This document shows positions 42,461 to 51,873 of a DNA stretch of 64,000 nt, one piece after another. Under the pieces are notes generated by a model that was given only the letters and a program-made list of their open reading frames with translations, had not been told where the DNA came from and ran no database searches. Origin of the DNA: Lachnospiraceae bacterium (GTDB taxonomy: Bacteria; Bacillota; Clostridia; Lachnospirales; Lachnospiraceae); the NCBI GenBank assembly GCA_029225065.1, contig JAQXVT010000045.1, positions 62,001-126,000 on the forward strand, given 5' to 3'. Positions within the stretch are counted from its first letter, which is position 1, and each line of letters starts with the position of its first letter. A program made the translations under genes and the position numbers.

Positions 42461-45400
42461 TTGAAAAAAAGAATCGAACAGTTATTGAACGGAAAATTTG
42501 AATATGAAGCGCCGAAGCTTTTGATGGCGCCGGAGGAGCTGGAGGTAAAAGTGGTCCCGGGAAAGGCAGTCAGGGGAACTTTTGCACTGGCCGGGCGTGA
42601 CGGAAGAAAAATCCGTGGATTTATCTATTCATCAAATCCACGGATGAGGTGCGAACCGATCGAATTTCAGGGAGTCCGTGCGGAGATCCATTATCAGGCA
42701 GACGGAAACGGATTCCCCGAAGGCGGAGAGGAACAGGGTTTTTTTACAATCTGCAGTGACATCGGAGAATACAAGCTGCCGTATATCCTGACGCTTCCAA
42801 AAGAGGATTCGGATGCGCCAAAAGAAGAAAAGACGCAAAAATCAGAAAAGGCGGCAGAGATGCTGACAGAGGGAAATGCAGGAGATGCCCTGGCAGCGCT
42901 CGCAAAAGAAGATTTTCAGCAGGCCTACCGCAGTTTTCTGCACCCGGAATTTGGAGAAGCACTGAAAAAAGAGCCGGAGAAATATGGCTGGTATGAGGCA
43001 CTTGGCATGAGCGGATTCAGCTACCAGACGCTGGAGGAATTTCTTTGCCGGTTTGGCTATAAGGAGACGGTGCAGCTGTCCCTTGACCGGACGGAGGTGG
43101 AGGTCACGGAGCTTACCGAGGCTTCGGCCGAGACGGTGCAGCTGACCAGAAGCGGCTGGGGCTTTCAGAAGATCACGATCGAATCCGATGCGCTGTTTGT
43201 AAGACCGGAGAAAAAGGTGCTTACGACGGATGAATTTATCGGAAGCACATTTGATCTGAAGCTTGTGATCGATCCGAAAAAAATGCACGGCGGTAAAAAT
43301 TATGCGCGTGTCGTATTCGAGACGCCGTATCAGAGACTGGCTGTTAGTGTGTGCGCGTCGAAGGAGGCGCTGCATCCGTATCAGAATCAGAGGCGTGTGT
43401 GCAATGGCCTGCAGAAAAAGCTGGAGGAGCTGTATATTCGATTCCGGCTGAAAAAAATCGATCTGGAGACGTGGACGGAGCGGTCCATCAATGTGATCGG
43501 CAGCTATCACAGAGCAGGCGGGGAGAATCCGTATGCGGATCTGTTTCTGGTGCAGCTTTACTTTGCATCCGGAAAACGTCAGCGTGCACTGCGGCTGCTT
43601 GAGGCACTGGAATCGCAGAAAGAGCGGCTCAGAACGCCCGACTGTTATGGATTTTACCGATATCTGACGACATTTTTCTATCAGGAAGCGTCGTATGTTG
43701 ACCAGGTTGAGGCGGAGATTCAGGCCCTCTTTTATAAGGACAAGACAAACTGGAAGCTGCAGTGGATTCTGTTTTATCTGCAGGAAAATCTGCTGCGGGA
43801 CGGAGCTGCAAGGTATGAGGCTGCCGCGGAGCAGTTTCGTTATGGCTGCCGGAGCAGAATCTTATATTATGAGGCATATCAGGCGCTGATGGAAAATCCG
43901 TTTCTGATGCGCCATATCAGTCTGTTTGAGCTGCAGGTGCTGCGCTTTGCGGCAAAGGAGGATGTGCTGACTGTGGAAATAGTCCGTCATCTTGCGGTGC
44001 TTGCTTCTCATTACGGAAAATATTCGCTGCAGCTTTTGCAGATTCTGGAGGCTGCGTTTGCAAAAGAGCCGTCTCCTGAGCTGACGAGGGCGATCTGCCT
44101 GCAGCTGATGAAGGGAGAGCGACGTGATGAGAAAGCATTTGCGTGGTACGAGCGCGGCGTGGCACAGGAGCTTCGCCTGACCGGATTGTACGAGTATTAT
44201 ATGGAATCGACACCGCAGCTGGATCTTGGCGAGATGCCGCAGATCATCCGCATGTATTTTGCGTATGATACGACACTTGATTACCGCAGAAGGGCAGCGA
44301 TTTACAGGCAGATTGTCAAAAAACAGGAGGAAGATCCACAGACGTACCGCACCTACCGTGCTGCGATGGAAAAATTCGCCGTCGATCAGCTGGAAATGGG
44401 GCGGATGACAGAGGATCTGGCTGTGCTTTACCGGAAATTCATCCGCAAAGAAAATATGACGCGCAATATGACTGAGCAGCTGTCCAGACTGCTGTTTACG
44501 TACTGCTTTACGGTCAGCTCTCCGAGACTGCGCAGTCTGACCGTGCATTCGGAGCGCCTGGCCGAGGAATATTCTGCCGTATTTTCAGATGGCACATGCA
44601 GCATTGCGATCTATGATCCGGACAGCATCGTAGTCGTGGAGGATGAGGATGGCGTGCGCTACCCGGCGGATGTGTTTTGCAGCAGAAAAAAGCTGTTTGA
44701 GAGCAAAGAGATGCTGGAGTGGTGCGTGTCTTCGGAACATGCCGGGATGAGCCTGTTTGTGTGTGCGCTCAGCCTGGAAGCCGGTCTGATCAACCAAAAG
44801 ACACTTCCGTTTCTGGTAAAGGGCTGTGCACAGCAGGAATTCTCAGAAGATTATCGAAGCAGACTGCGTGAGGCGGTACTGCATTATTATACCGAACATT
44901 TAAGAGACGAATCGCTGCCGGGCTTTCTGGAAAATATTGATTATCTGGATTATGTGAAGGTCGACAAGGCGGCACTGATTACGCTTCTGGCAGAAGAGGG
45001 AATGTGCAAGGATGCATTTTCTCTGCTGGATGTCTATGGATTTGAGGGCATTCCGCTGCTGCAGCTTGTGCGGATCTGCAGCCGGATGGTACTGGAACTG
45101 GAGTTTGCAGAAAATACGATGCTTCTGTACCTGTGTCATTTCTGCTTTGAGAGCGGAAAATACGATGATAAGCTGCTGCGTTATCTGCTGCTCTACTATG
45201 AGGGTTCTGTAGATGAGATGAAGCGTCTCTGGGAGGCAGCCGGAAGCTTTGAGCTGGATACCATGCTGCTTGAGGAGAAGATTATAATGATGATTCTCTT
45301 CACAGGAAGCGGTACACAGGGCTCAGAACCGGTCTTTGAATCTTATGCTAAAAAGATGGGCAGAAGAAAGATCTGCTGTGCCTATCTGAACCTGAAATCA

Positions 45401-46051
45401 TACGAATATTTTGTAAAAGGAATGGCTACGGCAGAATGCATTTTCCGATATCTGGAGAAGGATTACGGTTACTTAAAAGAGCATGATCGTCTGGCAGAGC
45501 AGGAGGAGGTCTGCCGCCTTGCGCTGCTGCAGTATTACTCGTCACAGATGGCACTCTCAAAGAAGCAGCGCGGCTATGCGGCACAGCTGCTGGAAGAATT
45601 CAGCACGAAGGGAATGCGGTTTGCGTTCTGGATGCGTTTTGATGAGGAACTGCTGCGGCCGTACCAGATGGAAGGCCATGTCTTTGTTGAGTATGTCTGC
45701 GATCCGTCACATACCGTGACGATCCATTTCCGCGAGGCGGGAAGCGAGGGACCGTACCGCAAAGAAGCGATGAAAAACTGTTTCGAGGGCGTTTTTGTCC
45801 GTGAATTTACGCTGTTTTATGGAGACGAGATCGAGTGTTATCTGGAAGAAGAGTGCCAGGGAGAGCGGAAGTGCACGGATCAGCGCATTCTGAAGCTTTC
45901 CGGTGCGAAGACAGATGGCAGAAGCGGGTATGAGCTGATCAACCGCATGATTCGTGCTCAAAAAGAACAGGATCTGCAGCAGATGGAGCAGGAGATGGAA
46001 AATTATCTGCAGATGGGTTATGTCACAAAAGAATTGTTTACCCTGCAGTAA
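42461..46051 (+). CDS. Very large protein of unknown function (DUF5717-like), beta domains flanking helical repeats
   Basis: I do not know its function; from memory it resembles a family listed as DUF5717 in Lachnospiraceae, unchecked. The 1196 residues fall into an N-terminal beta-rich part (about 1-320) with an acidic/Lys-rich linker near 115-135, a long alpha-helical part (about 330-1050) full of YRxA, LxxL and aromatic-rich 30-40-residue helix pairs like TPR or HAT repeats, a short beta insertion near 710-750, and a beta-rich C-terminal domain from about 1060. There is no signal peptide or membrane segment, so it should be a cytoplasmic scaffold. TTG 42461 is chosen because AGGTGG lies 5 bases upstream. 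It follows nrdR by 13 bases and precedes an Hsp70-like gene by 24. Confidence 0.75.
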   Translation: MKKRIEQLLNGKFEYEAPKLLMAPEELEVKVVPGKAVRGTFALAGRDGRKIRGFIYSSNPRMRCEPIEFQGVRAEIHYQADGNGFPEGGEEQGFFTICSDIGEYKLPYILTLPKEDSDAPKEEKTQKSEKAAEMLTEGNAGDALAALAKEDFQQAYRSFLHPEFGEALKKEPEKYGWYEALGMSGFSYQTLEEFLCRFGYKETVQLSLDRTEVEVTELTEASAETVQLTRSGWGFQKITIESDALFVRPEKKVLTTDEFIGSTFDLKLVIDPKKMHGGKNYARVVFETPYQRLAVSVCASKEALHPYQNQRRVCNGLQKKLEELYIRFRLKKIDLETWTERSINVIGSYHRAGGENPYADLFLVQLYFASGKRQRALRLLEALESQKERLRTPDCYGFYRYLTTFFYQEASYVDQVEAEIQALFYKDKTNWKLQWILFYLQENLLRDGAARYEAAAEQFRYGCRSRILYYEAYQALMENPFLMRHISLFELQVLRFAAKEDVLTVEIVRHLAVLASHYGKYSLQLLQILEAAFAKEPSPELTRAICLQLMKGERRDEKAFAWYERGVAQELRLTGLYEYYMESTPQLDLGEMPQIIRMYFAYDTTLDYRRRAAIYRQIVKKQEEDPQTYRTYRAAMEKFAVDQLEMGRMTEDLAVLYRKFIRKENMTRNMTEQLSRLLFTYCFTVSSPRLRSLTVHSERLAEEYSAVFSDGTCSIAIYDPDSIVVVEDEDGVRYPADVFCSRKKLFESKEMLEWCVSSEHAGMSLFVCALSLEAGLINQKTLPFLVKGCAQQEFSEDYRSRLREAVLHYYTEHLRDESLPGFLENIDYLDYVKVDKAALITLLAEEGMCKDAFSLLDVYGFEGIPLLQLVRICSRMVLELEFAENTMLLYLCHFCFESGKYDDKLLRYLLLYYEGSVDEMKRLWEAAGSFELDTMLLEEKIIMMILFTGSGTQGSEPVFESYAKKMGRRKICCAYLNLKSYEYFVKGMATAECIFRYLEKDYGYLKEHDRLAEQEEVCRLALLQYYSSQMALSKKQRGYAAQLLEEFSTKGMRFAFWMRFDEELLRPYQMEGHVFVEYVCDPSHTVTIHFREAGSEGPYRKEAMKNCFEGVFVREFTLFYGDEIECYLEEECQGERKCTDQRILKLSGAKTDGRSGYELINRMIRAQKEQDLQQMEQEMENYLQMGYVTKELFTLQ

Positions 46052-46075
46052 ATACAGCAGACTAGAAAAAACAGG

Positions 46076-47365
46076 ATGGTGTTTGAAAAGATGGTACAGG
46101 CATCAAATGAATTGTTCCTGGGGCTGGAGCTGAACCGGGACTACGCACAGATGACGTATTTCCATCAGTCGGTGAAGGAGCCGCTGACGGTGAGCCGTAC
46201 CGCGGGAGAGGATGATTACCTGCTTCCGATGGGGCTTCGCATGGATGCAGCGGGAGAATGGCATCTGTGGGATGCGGATGTGCAGACGGAGGAGGAAGCG
46301 ACGGATCGCTTTCGCATCTTTGGAATCTATGAAAAAATCGAGAATGGAACGGAATTAAGAGACAAAGAGACGGTCTATGAGCCGGAAGAGCTGCTTGCAA
46401 TCTATATCAGTACATGCATGAGCCTTCTAAAGCTTCTTGCGCAGAATGCGGAAGTCAAGGTGATGGTGACGGTTCGGGATCTGACGAAGCGCTGGAGTAC
46501 GGTGCTGACCGGTGCACTGCAAAAAGTCGGGATTGACCGGAAACAGATCTTTATGCAGGATTATCTCTCTTCCTTCTATTATTATACAGTCAACCAGAAA
46601 AAGGAACTGTGGTATCACGATGTGGCTTTGATAGAGTGTGTGGATGAGACGATTTTGGGGTATATTCTCCATATCGATCATTCGACGCGTCCGGCGGTAG
46701 CGCGGGCAGAGCTTATTGTCAGCCAGAAGGTGGACGCGTCCGTGCGCGGTGAGATGGATGACGAGGCGTGGAACGAGGAACGGGACCGGCTGTTTTTTGA
46801 ATTGCTCAAAAAGCTGTTTGAGCGCAGAGTAGTGTCGGTCAGCTATCTGATCGGTTCCTATTTCAATAAGAGCTGGGCGGTAAATTCGATAAAATTCCTG
46901 TGCTTTAAACGCCATGCATATCAGGGAAAAAATTTGTATTCCAAGGGAGCCTGCTATGCGGCGATGGAACGCTGCGGGCTGATTGCTGACCGGGGAATTT
47001 TATTTGGCGGGCGGGATATGATCCGTGTCAATCTGGCGATGGAGATGCGCATTCGCGGAAAAGAAGAATTTTATCCGCTGGTTAATGCCGGAATCAACTG
47101 GTATGAGGCGCACCACACCTGTGAGTTTATTCCGGACGGTGAGAATGAGATCCGTATGACCTCACGCCCGATCACGGGCGGAGAGCCGGTTTTGCATATT
47201 CTGCGTTTCAGCGGGCTTCCAAAGCGGCCAAATCGTGCTACACGCCTGCGGATGACCGTTTATTTTACAGCAGCGGACTGCTGCGTGGTGGAGATCGAGG
47301 ATCTTGGATTCGGCGAACTCTACCGGACCTCCGGACTGACCTGGAAAAGAGAAATCCATTTCTGA
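46076..47365 (+). CDS. Divergent Hsp70/actin-like fold protein, unknown function (DUF5716-like)
   Basis: I do not know its role. The 429-residue protein follows the order of an Hsp70 ATPase domain: FLGLELNRDYAQM in place of the phosphate-1 loop, KVMVTVRDLTKRWSTVLTGALQKVGI (split here as VMVTVRDL then LQKVGI) resembling the VITVPA-to-GL region, IALIECVD-like ALIECVD at the phosphate-2 place, and VSYLIGSYF with LYSKGACYAA like the adenosine motif. The nucleotide-contact residues are mostly changed (no GTT, no GGG), so ATP binding is doubtful. It may be a pseudo-chaperone or structural actin-fold protein working with its two neighbours. Start may be ATG 46076 or 46091; neither has a strong site. 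Cytoplasmic. Confidence 0.65.
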   Translation: MVFEKMVQASNELFLGLELNRDYAQMTYFHQSVKEPLTVSRTAGEDDYLLPMGLRMDAAGEWHLWDADVQTEEEATDRFRIFGIYEKIENGTELRDKETVYEPEELLAIYISTCMSLLKLLAQNAEVKVMVTVRDLTKRWSTVLTGALQKVGIDRKQIFMQDYLSSFYYYTVNQKKELWYHDVALIECVDETILGYILHIDHSTRPAVARAELIVSQKVDASVRGEMDDEAWNEERDRLFFELLKKLFERRVVSVSYLIGSYFNKSWAVNSIKFLCFKRHAYQGKNLYSKGACYAAMERCGLIADRGILFGGRDMIRVNLAMEMRIRGKEEFYPLVNAGINWYEAHHTCEFIPDGENEIRMTSRPITGGEPVLHILRFSGLPKRPNRATRLRMTVYFTAADCCVVEIEDLGFGELYRTSGLTWKREIHF

Positions 47366-47390
47366 CCCGGAGCAAACAGGAGGAAAAAAC

Positions 47391-48185
47391 ATGAGCTACG
47401 ATCTGTGTCTGCTTCCGCAGGCAAAGAAACCATACTATATCGAAAATATCCGTACAAATGTCTATTCGCTGGAAGAGCTCTGCTTTTATCTGTACAACAA
47501 CGCCTGCCTGATCGACGAGACGCTGATGAATGAGCGGCTTCTGGACTGGCTGAGGGATGAACTCGGACTGAAGAAACTTTACCGACAGCTGTACGAGCAG
47601 CTGGAAAAGAAAGACGGAGCCGGATTTTTTATCCTTCCGATTTTCCGGGAGGCCGGTTATTTAACGAATGCGCAGATGCGGGAATATCAGGAAGAGCTTG
47701 CGAAGCTGGAGGTGCAGTCAGCGGATATGAAGCAGAAGATGCGCGGGGATTATCTCACGAAAGAAAAGATGTATGCGCGCGCGGTCTGGGAATACCGTCA
47801 GATTTTAAAGCGGCGAAGTCCTGGCAAGCTCGGTGTACAGTTTTACGGTGCAATCTGGAACAATCTGGGCGTGGCGTATGCGGGACTGTTTCAGTTTGAG
47901 CAGGCGGCTGAGTGTTTTCTGGAGGCATACCGCCTTACAAAGACAAAGGAAACATTCCGAAAGTATATCAGTGCACTTCCGCTTTTCCTTTCCGGAGAGG
48001 AGTATCAGGAAAGGCTGAAAGCGCTGGATGCTGACCCGTATCTGGTGCAGAAGATTCAGGAGCACAATGCAAAGGTATGTATGCAGAAGGAATATCAGGA
48101 AGAAAAGGAGCGCATGCTGCAGCGACCGCGTGAGCAGGTACTTGAAGAATGGAAAGAACAGTACCGAAAATCGTCAAAAATCTGA
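47391..48185 (+). CDS. Helical-repeat (TPR-like) protein of unknown function
   Basis: I do not recognise a named family. The 264-residue protein has an N-terminal half with LEELCFYLYNN and a middle TPR-like pair, YGAIWNNLGVAYAGLFQFEQAAECFLEAYRL (the pattern is W/Y-x-x-L-G-x-x-Y-A followed by A-x-x-x-F), and a charged coiled tail of Glu, Lys and Arg. It is cytoplasmic by composition. AGGAGG lies 7 bases before ATG. It is the third gene of the nrdR-linked unknown set, which ends at the purF promoter. Confidence 0.7.
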   Translation: MSYDLCLLPQAKKPYYIENIRTNVYSLEELCFYLYNNACLIDETLMNERLLDWLRDELGLKKLYRQLYEQLEKKDGAGFFILPIFREAGYLTNAQMREYQEELAKLEVQSADMKQKMRGDYLTKEKMYARAVWEYRQILKRRSPGKLGVQFYGAIWNNLGVAYAGLFQFEQAAECFLEAYRLTKTKETFRKYISALPLFLSGEEYQERLKALDADPYLVQKIQEHNAKVCMQKEYQEEKERMLQRPREQVLEEWKEQYRKSSKI

Positions 48186-48187
48186 CC

Positions 48188-48216
48188 TTGCGCAATGATA
48201 TGGAATCATGTATACT
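48188..48216 (+). promoter_or_regulatory. purF promoter
   Basis: TTGCGC at 48188-48193 and TATACT at 48211-48216 are separated by 17 bases. The leader is short (about 25 bases), leaving no room for a purine riboswitch. Confidence 0.75.
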
Positions 48217-48247
48217 GGATTGCGTGTGAAAAAAAGGAAGGATGCGA

Positions 48248-49711
48248 ATGCGGATGAATAACGAAATTCATGAACAGAAAGACATCTTAGATGATCTGAG
48301 AGAGGAATGCGGAGTCTTTGGTATTTATGATTTTTCGGGGGAAAATGTAGCTTCTACAATCTATTATGGGCTGTTTGCACTGCAGCACCGCGGTCAGGAG
48401 AGCTGCGGTATCGCAGTCAGTGACACGAACGGACCGAAGGGCAGGGTACTGTCACACAAGGGAATGGGATTGGTCAACGAGGTTTTTGACGATAAGAATC
48501 TGTCAGAGCTTCAGGGGGATATTGGAGTTGGCCATGTGCGTTATTCCACAGCAGGAGGCAGTACGCGCGAAAATGCACAGCCGCTCGTACTCAACTACAT
48601 TAAGGGTACGCTCGGCCTTGCACACAACGGAAACCTGATCAACGCGCCGGAGCTGCGTGAGGAGCTTGCACATGACGGAGCGATCTTCCAGACGACGATC
48701 GATTCTGAGGTTATTGCATACCATATCGCAAGAGCGCGTGTGCGCACGGCAAACGTAGAGAGCGCTGTGGCAGAGGCGATGAAAAAGTTAAAGGGTGCCT
48801 ATTCACTCGTTGTCATGTCGCCGCGAAAACTGATTGGCGCGCGTGATCCGTTCGGCTTCAAGCCGCTTTGCATCGGAAAACGCGGGAATGCGTACATCAT
48901 TACATCTGAGACGTGTGCGCTTGATACGATCGGTGCGGAGTTTGTGCGTGACATCGATCCGGGTGAGATTGTGACGATCACACCGGATAAGGGCATTCAG
49001 TCCGATCGGAGCATGTGTCTGCCGCCGGATGGACCGGAAAAAAGTGCAAGATGTATTTTTGAGTACATTTATTTCGGAAGACCGGACAGCTATATGGACG
49101 GAGTCAGCGTCTATGAGTCACGAATCCGGGCGGGACGTTTTCTCGCGATTGATTCGCCGGTGGATGCCGATATCGTCGTCGGCGTGCCAGAGTCCGGAAA
49201 TGCCGCTGCGCTTGGTTATTCCCTGCAGTCCGGCATTCCGTACGGAACCGCCTTTGTGAAGAACGGCTACGTCGGCCGTACTTTCATCAAGCCGAAGCAG
49301 AGCAGCCGGGAGTCGAGTGTGCGCGTGAAGTTAAACGTGCTCAGAACAGCGGTTGCAGGAAAACGTGTCATCATGATTGATGACTCGATTGTCCGCGGTA
49401 CGACGAGCGACCGGATCGTACATATGCTGCGCGAGGCAGGTGCAAAAGAAGTCCATATGCGTGTAAGCTCGCCGCCATTCCTTCATCCGTGCTACTTTGG
49501 AACGGATGTGCCGGAACGGGAGCAGCTGATTGCGCACAACCGCACGATTGAGGAGATTCGTCAGATCATCGGAGCCGATTCTCTGGGTTATCTGCGGCTG
49601 GAACGGCTCTCGGAGCTGGTTGACGGCCTGCCGATCTGCCGTGGCTGTTTTACCGGAGAGTATCCGCTGGATCCGCCAAAGGAAGACATCCGCGGAGAAT
49701 ATGAGCATTGA
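48248..49711 (+). CDS. purF: Amidophosphoribosyltransferase
   Basis: Commits PRPP to purine synthesis by making phosphoribosylamine from glutamine. The 487-residue protein has a 20-residue propeptide ending before the catalytic Cys21 in EECGVFGIYD, so self-processing is expected; the PRPP loop VIMIDDSIVRGTTS is near 374-387. Among three ATG codons (48242, 48248, 48254) the middle one has the best spacing from AGGAAG. purB follows after 59 bases. Confidence 0.95.
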   Translation: MRMNNEIHEQKDILDDLREECGVFGIYDFSGENVASTIYYGLFALQHRGQESCGIAVSDTNGPKGRVLSHKGMGLVNEVFDDKNLSELQGDIGVGHVRYSTAGGSTRENAQPLVLNYIKGTLGLAHNGNLINAPELREELAHDGAIFQTTIDSEVIAYHIARARVRTANVESAVAEAMKKLKGAYSLVVMSPRKLIGARDPFGFKPLCIGKRGNAYIITSETCALDTIGAEFVRDIDPGEIVTITPDKGIQSDRSMCLPPDGPEKSARCIFEYIYFGRPDSYMDGVSVYESRIRAGRFLAIDSPVDADIVVGVPESGNAAALGYSLQSGIPYGTAFVKNGYVGRTFIKPKQSSRESSVRVKLNVLRTAVAGKRVIMIDDSIVRGTTSDRIVHMLREAGAKEVHMRVSSPPFLHPCYFGTDVPEREQLIAHNRTIEEIRQIIGADSLGYLRLERLSELVDGLPICRGCFTGEYPLDPPKEDIRGEYEH

Positions 49712-49770
49712 CTGTTAGAAGAGCAAAACGCTGAAACATTGCTGAGAAACGCTGAAAAGGAGAAAAGCAA

Positions 49771-51204
49771 ATGAGTACAGACAGATACGTAAGTCCGCTT
49801 TCAGAGCGGTACGCAAGCAAGGAGATGCAGTATGTTTTTTCACCGGATATGAAATTCAGGACCTGGAGAAGACTCTGGATCGCGCTTGCAGAGACGGAAA
49901 AAGAGCTGGGACTGGATATCACAGACGAGCAGATTGAGGAGCTGAAAGCGCATCAGGACGACATCAACTATGAGGTGGCGAAAGAGCGTGAGAAGGTAGT
50001 CCGTCATGACGTAATGTCACACGTTTATGCGTACGGTGTACAGTGTCCGAAGGCAAAGCCGATCATCCACCTCGGCGCGACCTCCTGCTACGTAGGAGAC
50101 AATACCGATATCATCGTTATGACAGAAGCGCTGAAGATTGTCCGCAAGAAGCTGGTCAATGTGATCGCACAGCTGTCCGCATTCGCAAAAAAATATGAGT
50201 CACAGCCGACACTTGCCTTTACTCATTTTCAGCCGGCGCAGCCGACGACTGTCGGAAAACGCGCAACGCTCTGGACACAGGAGTTTCTGATGGATCTGGA
50301 GGATCTGGAGTATGTGCTTGGCGGTATGAAGCTTCTTGGCTCCAAGGGAACGACCGGTACACAGGCAAGCTTTTTGGAGCTGTTTGACGGAGACCAGGAG
50401 ACGATCGATAAGATTGATCCGATGATTGCCGAGAAGATGGGCTTTACCGCATGCGTGGCAGTATCCGGCCAGACGTATTCGAGAAAGACCGATACCCGTG
50501 TGCTCAACGTGCTCGCAGGCATTGCTGCAAGTGCACACAAGATGTCAAACGACATCCGTCTGCTGCAGCATCTGAAGGAAGTAGAAGAGCCGTTTGAAAA
50601 AACACAGATCGGTTCTTCTGCGATGGCCTACAAGCGCAACCCGATGCGCAGTGAGCGAATCGCATCCCTTTCCCGTTACGTGATCTGTGACGCGTTAAAC
50701 CCGGCGATCACATCCGCATGTCAGTGGTTTGAGCGTACGCTGGATGATTCTGCAAACAAGCGTCTTTCGGTTCCGGAGGGCTTCCTTGCGATCGACGGAA
50801 TCCTGGATCTGTGTTTGAATGTAACCGACGGCCTGAAGGTTTATCCGAAGGTGATCGAGAAGCATATGATGGCAGAGCTTCCGTTTATGGCGACCGAGAA
50901 TATCATGATGGATGCCGTAAAAGCAGGAGGTGACCGTCAGGAGCTGCATGAGAAGATCCGTGAGCTTTCGATGGAGGCCGGACGTAATGTCAAGGAGGAA
51001 GGAAAGGACAACAATCTTCTGGAGTTGATCGCAGCTGACCCGGCGTTCAACCTTTCCCTTGAGGATCTGCAGAAGTCCATGCAGCCGATTCGCTATGTCG
51101 GAAGATCAAAGGAGCAGGTGGAGCGGTTCGTAGATACCGTGGTTGCCCCAGTTCTTGAGAAATACAAAGACCTGCTTGGCGTAAAAGCAGAAATCAATGT
51201 CTGA
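49771..51204 (+). CDS. purB: Adenylosuccinate lyase
   Basis: Cleaves SAICAR and adenylosuccinate, two steps of purine synthesis. The 477-residue protein belongs to the fumarase/aspartase fold and has the signature GSSAMAYKRNPMR at 281-293 and the HLGATSCYVGDN motif. AAGGAG lies 8 bases before ATG. A bidirectional terminator follows. Confidence 0.97.
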   Translation: MSTDRYVSPLSERYASKEMQYVFSPDMKFRTWRRLWIALAETEKELGLDITDEQIEELKAHQDDINYEVAKEREKVVRHDVMSHVYAYGVQCPKAKPIIHLGATSCYVGDNTDIIVMTEALKIVRKKLVNVIAQLSAFAKKYESQPTLAFTHFQPAQPTTVGKRATLWTQEFLMDLEDLEYVLGGMKLLGSKGTTGTQASFLELFDGDQETIDKIDPMIAEKMGFTACVAVSGQTYSRKTDTRVLNVLAGIAASAHKMSNDIRLLQHLKEVEEPFEKTQIGSSAMAYKRNPMRSERIASLSRYVICDALNPAITSACQWFERTLDDSANKRLSVPEGFLAIDGILDLCLNVTDGLKVYPKVIEKHMMAELPFMATENIMMDAVKAGGDRQELHEKIRELSMEAGRNVKEEGKDNNLLELIAADPAFNLSLEDLQKSMQPIRYVGRSKEQVERFVDTVVAPVLEKYKDLLGVKAEINV

Positions 51205-51302
51205 TCTGGCATGAATATTATCTGACTCTCCACGCGCGGGCAAAGTCGTCAAACGGAGCGGGCGCAGAGAGGATATTATCTACAGAGATGTAAAATAAGC
51301 TA

Positions 51303-51346
51303 TAAAAAAGGCGGGAAGAGAAAAACGCTTCCTGCCTTTTTGTTTT
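51303..51346. terminator. Bidirectional terminator between purB and a small membrane protein gene
   Basis: AGGCGGGAAG at 51309-51318 pairs with CTTCCTGCCT at 51328-51337 (one wobble), with A-rich bases to the left and T-rich bases to the right, so it can end transcription from both sides. Confidence 0.85.
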
Positions 51347-51584
51347 ACTTTTTCTTTTTAGTTTCGGACTGTTCATCCGGATTCTGCCGGTTATCCAGCA
51401 CGCGTGCGATCAGCATCATCGCGTAGAGCAGGACCGGAATCACAATGGTGCAGCCGATGGCTGCCATCAATACATTTTGCGTATTCGGATTCGCGGTCAG
51501 ACCGAGATAGAGGACTACGAGATACATACCGGCAAGTAAAATCGCCCCGATCAGGGCAAATACACGTACTATTTTCTTTTTCAT
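51345..51584 (-). CDS. Small two-helix membrane protein, unknown
   Basis: I do not recognise a family. The 79-residue product begins MKKKIVRVFALIGA, has two membrane segments (about 7-29 and 36-58) joined by a short polar turn with PNTQN, and ends in a charged tail of Asp, Glu and Lys. ATG 51584 is supported by TGGAG 7 bases upstream on the minus strand; the longer frame upstream overlaps the promoter and leader and is rejected. Confidence 0.7.
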   Translation of the reverse strand: MKKKIVRVFALIGAILLAGMYLVVLYLGLTANPNTQNVLMAAIGCTIVIPVLLYAMMLIARVLDNRQNPDEQSETKKKK

Positions 51585-51657
51585 ACAAAACTCCATTCTG
51601 CCGCAGTGGCGGCGTAAAAATAATCTCCACATGATAACAGAGATTGCGCATATCAGG

Positions 51658-51676
51658 AATCGTGCTTCGCACGATG
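51658..51676 (-). promoter_or_regulatory. Leader hairpin of the small membrane protein gene
   Basis: ATCGTGC and GCACGAT form a 7-bp stem around GAA in the leader between the promoter and the gene. No T tract follows. Confidence 0.4.
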
Positions 51677-51717
51677 ATGTGCAGCCAATCAATTTGTTCT
51701 GTAAATTAGTTACATAG

Positions 51718-51746
51718 TATATAACAGAGTTTCGTTTGGATGTCAA
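51718..51746 (-). promoter_or_regulatory. Promoter of the small membrane protein gene
   Basis: On the minus strand, perfect TTGACA (51741-51746) and TATATA (51718-51723) are separated by 17 bases, giving a leader of about 125 bases. Confidence 0.75.
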
Positions 51747-51753
51747 CAAATAC

Positions 51754-51782
51754 TTGAGCATAAGCGTCTGGTATGGTATTCT
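51754..51782 (+). promoter_or_regulatory. Divergent promoter for the 86-residue protein gene
   Basis: TTGAGC at 51754-51759 and TATTCT at 51777-51782 are 17 bases apart. Its -35 lies 8 bases from the -35 of the opposite promoter, so one regulator could control both. Confidence 0.6.
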
Positions 51783-51873
51783 AATACTAGCTAGAAAGTT
51801 ACCTGACTGACCGAACGGACTGCAAAGCGCTGCTTTGCCTGGTCAGCCGGGAAGATGAACAGGAGGCAAAGGC

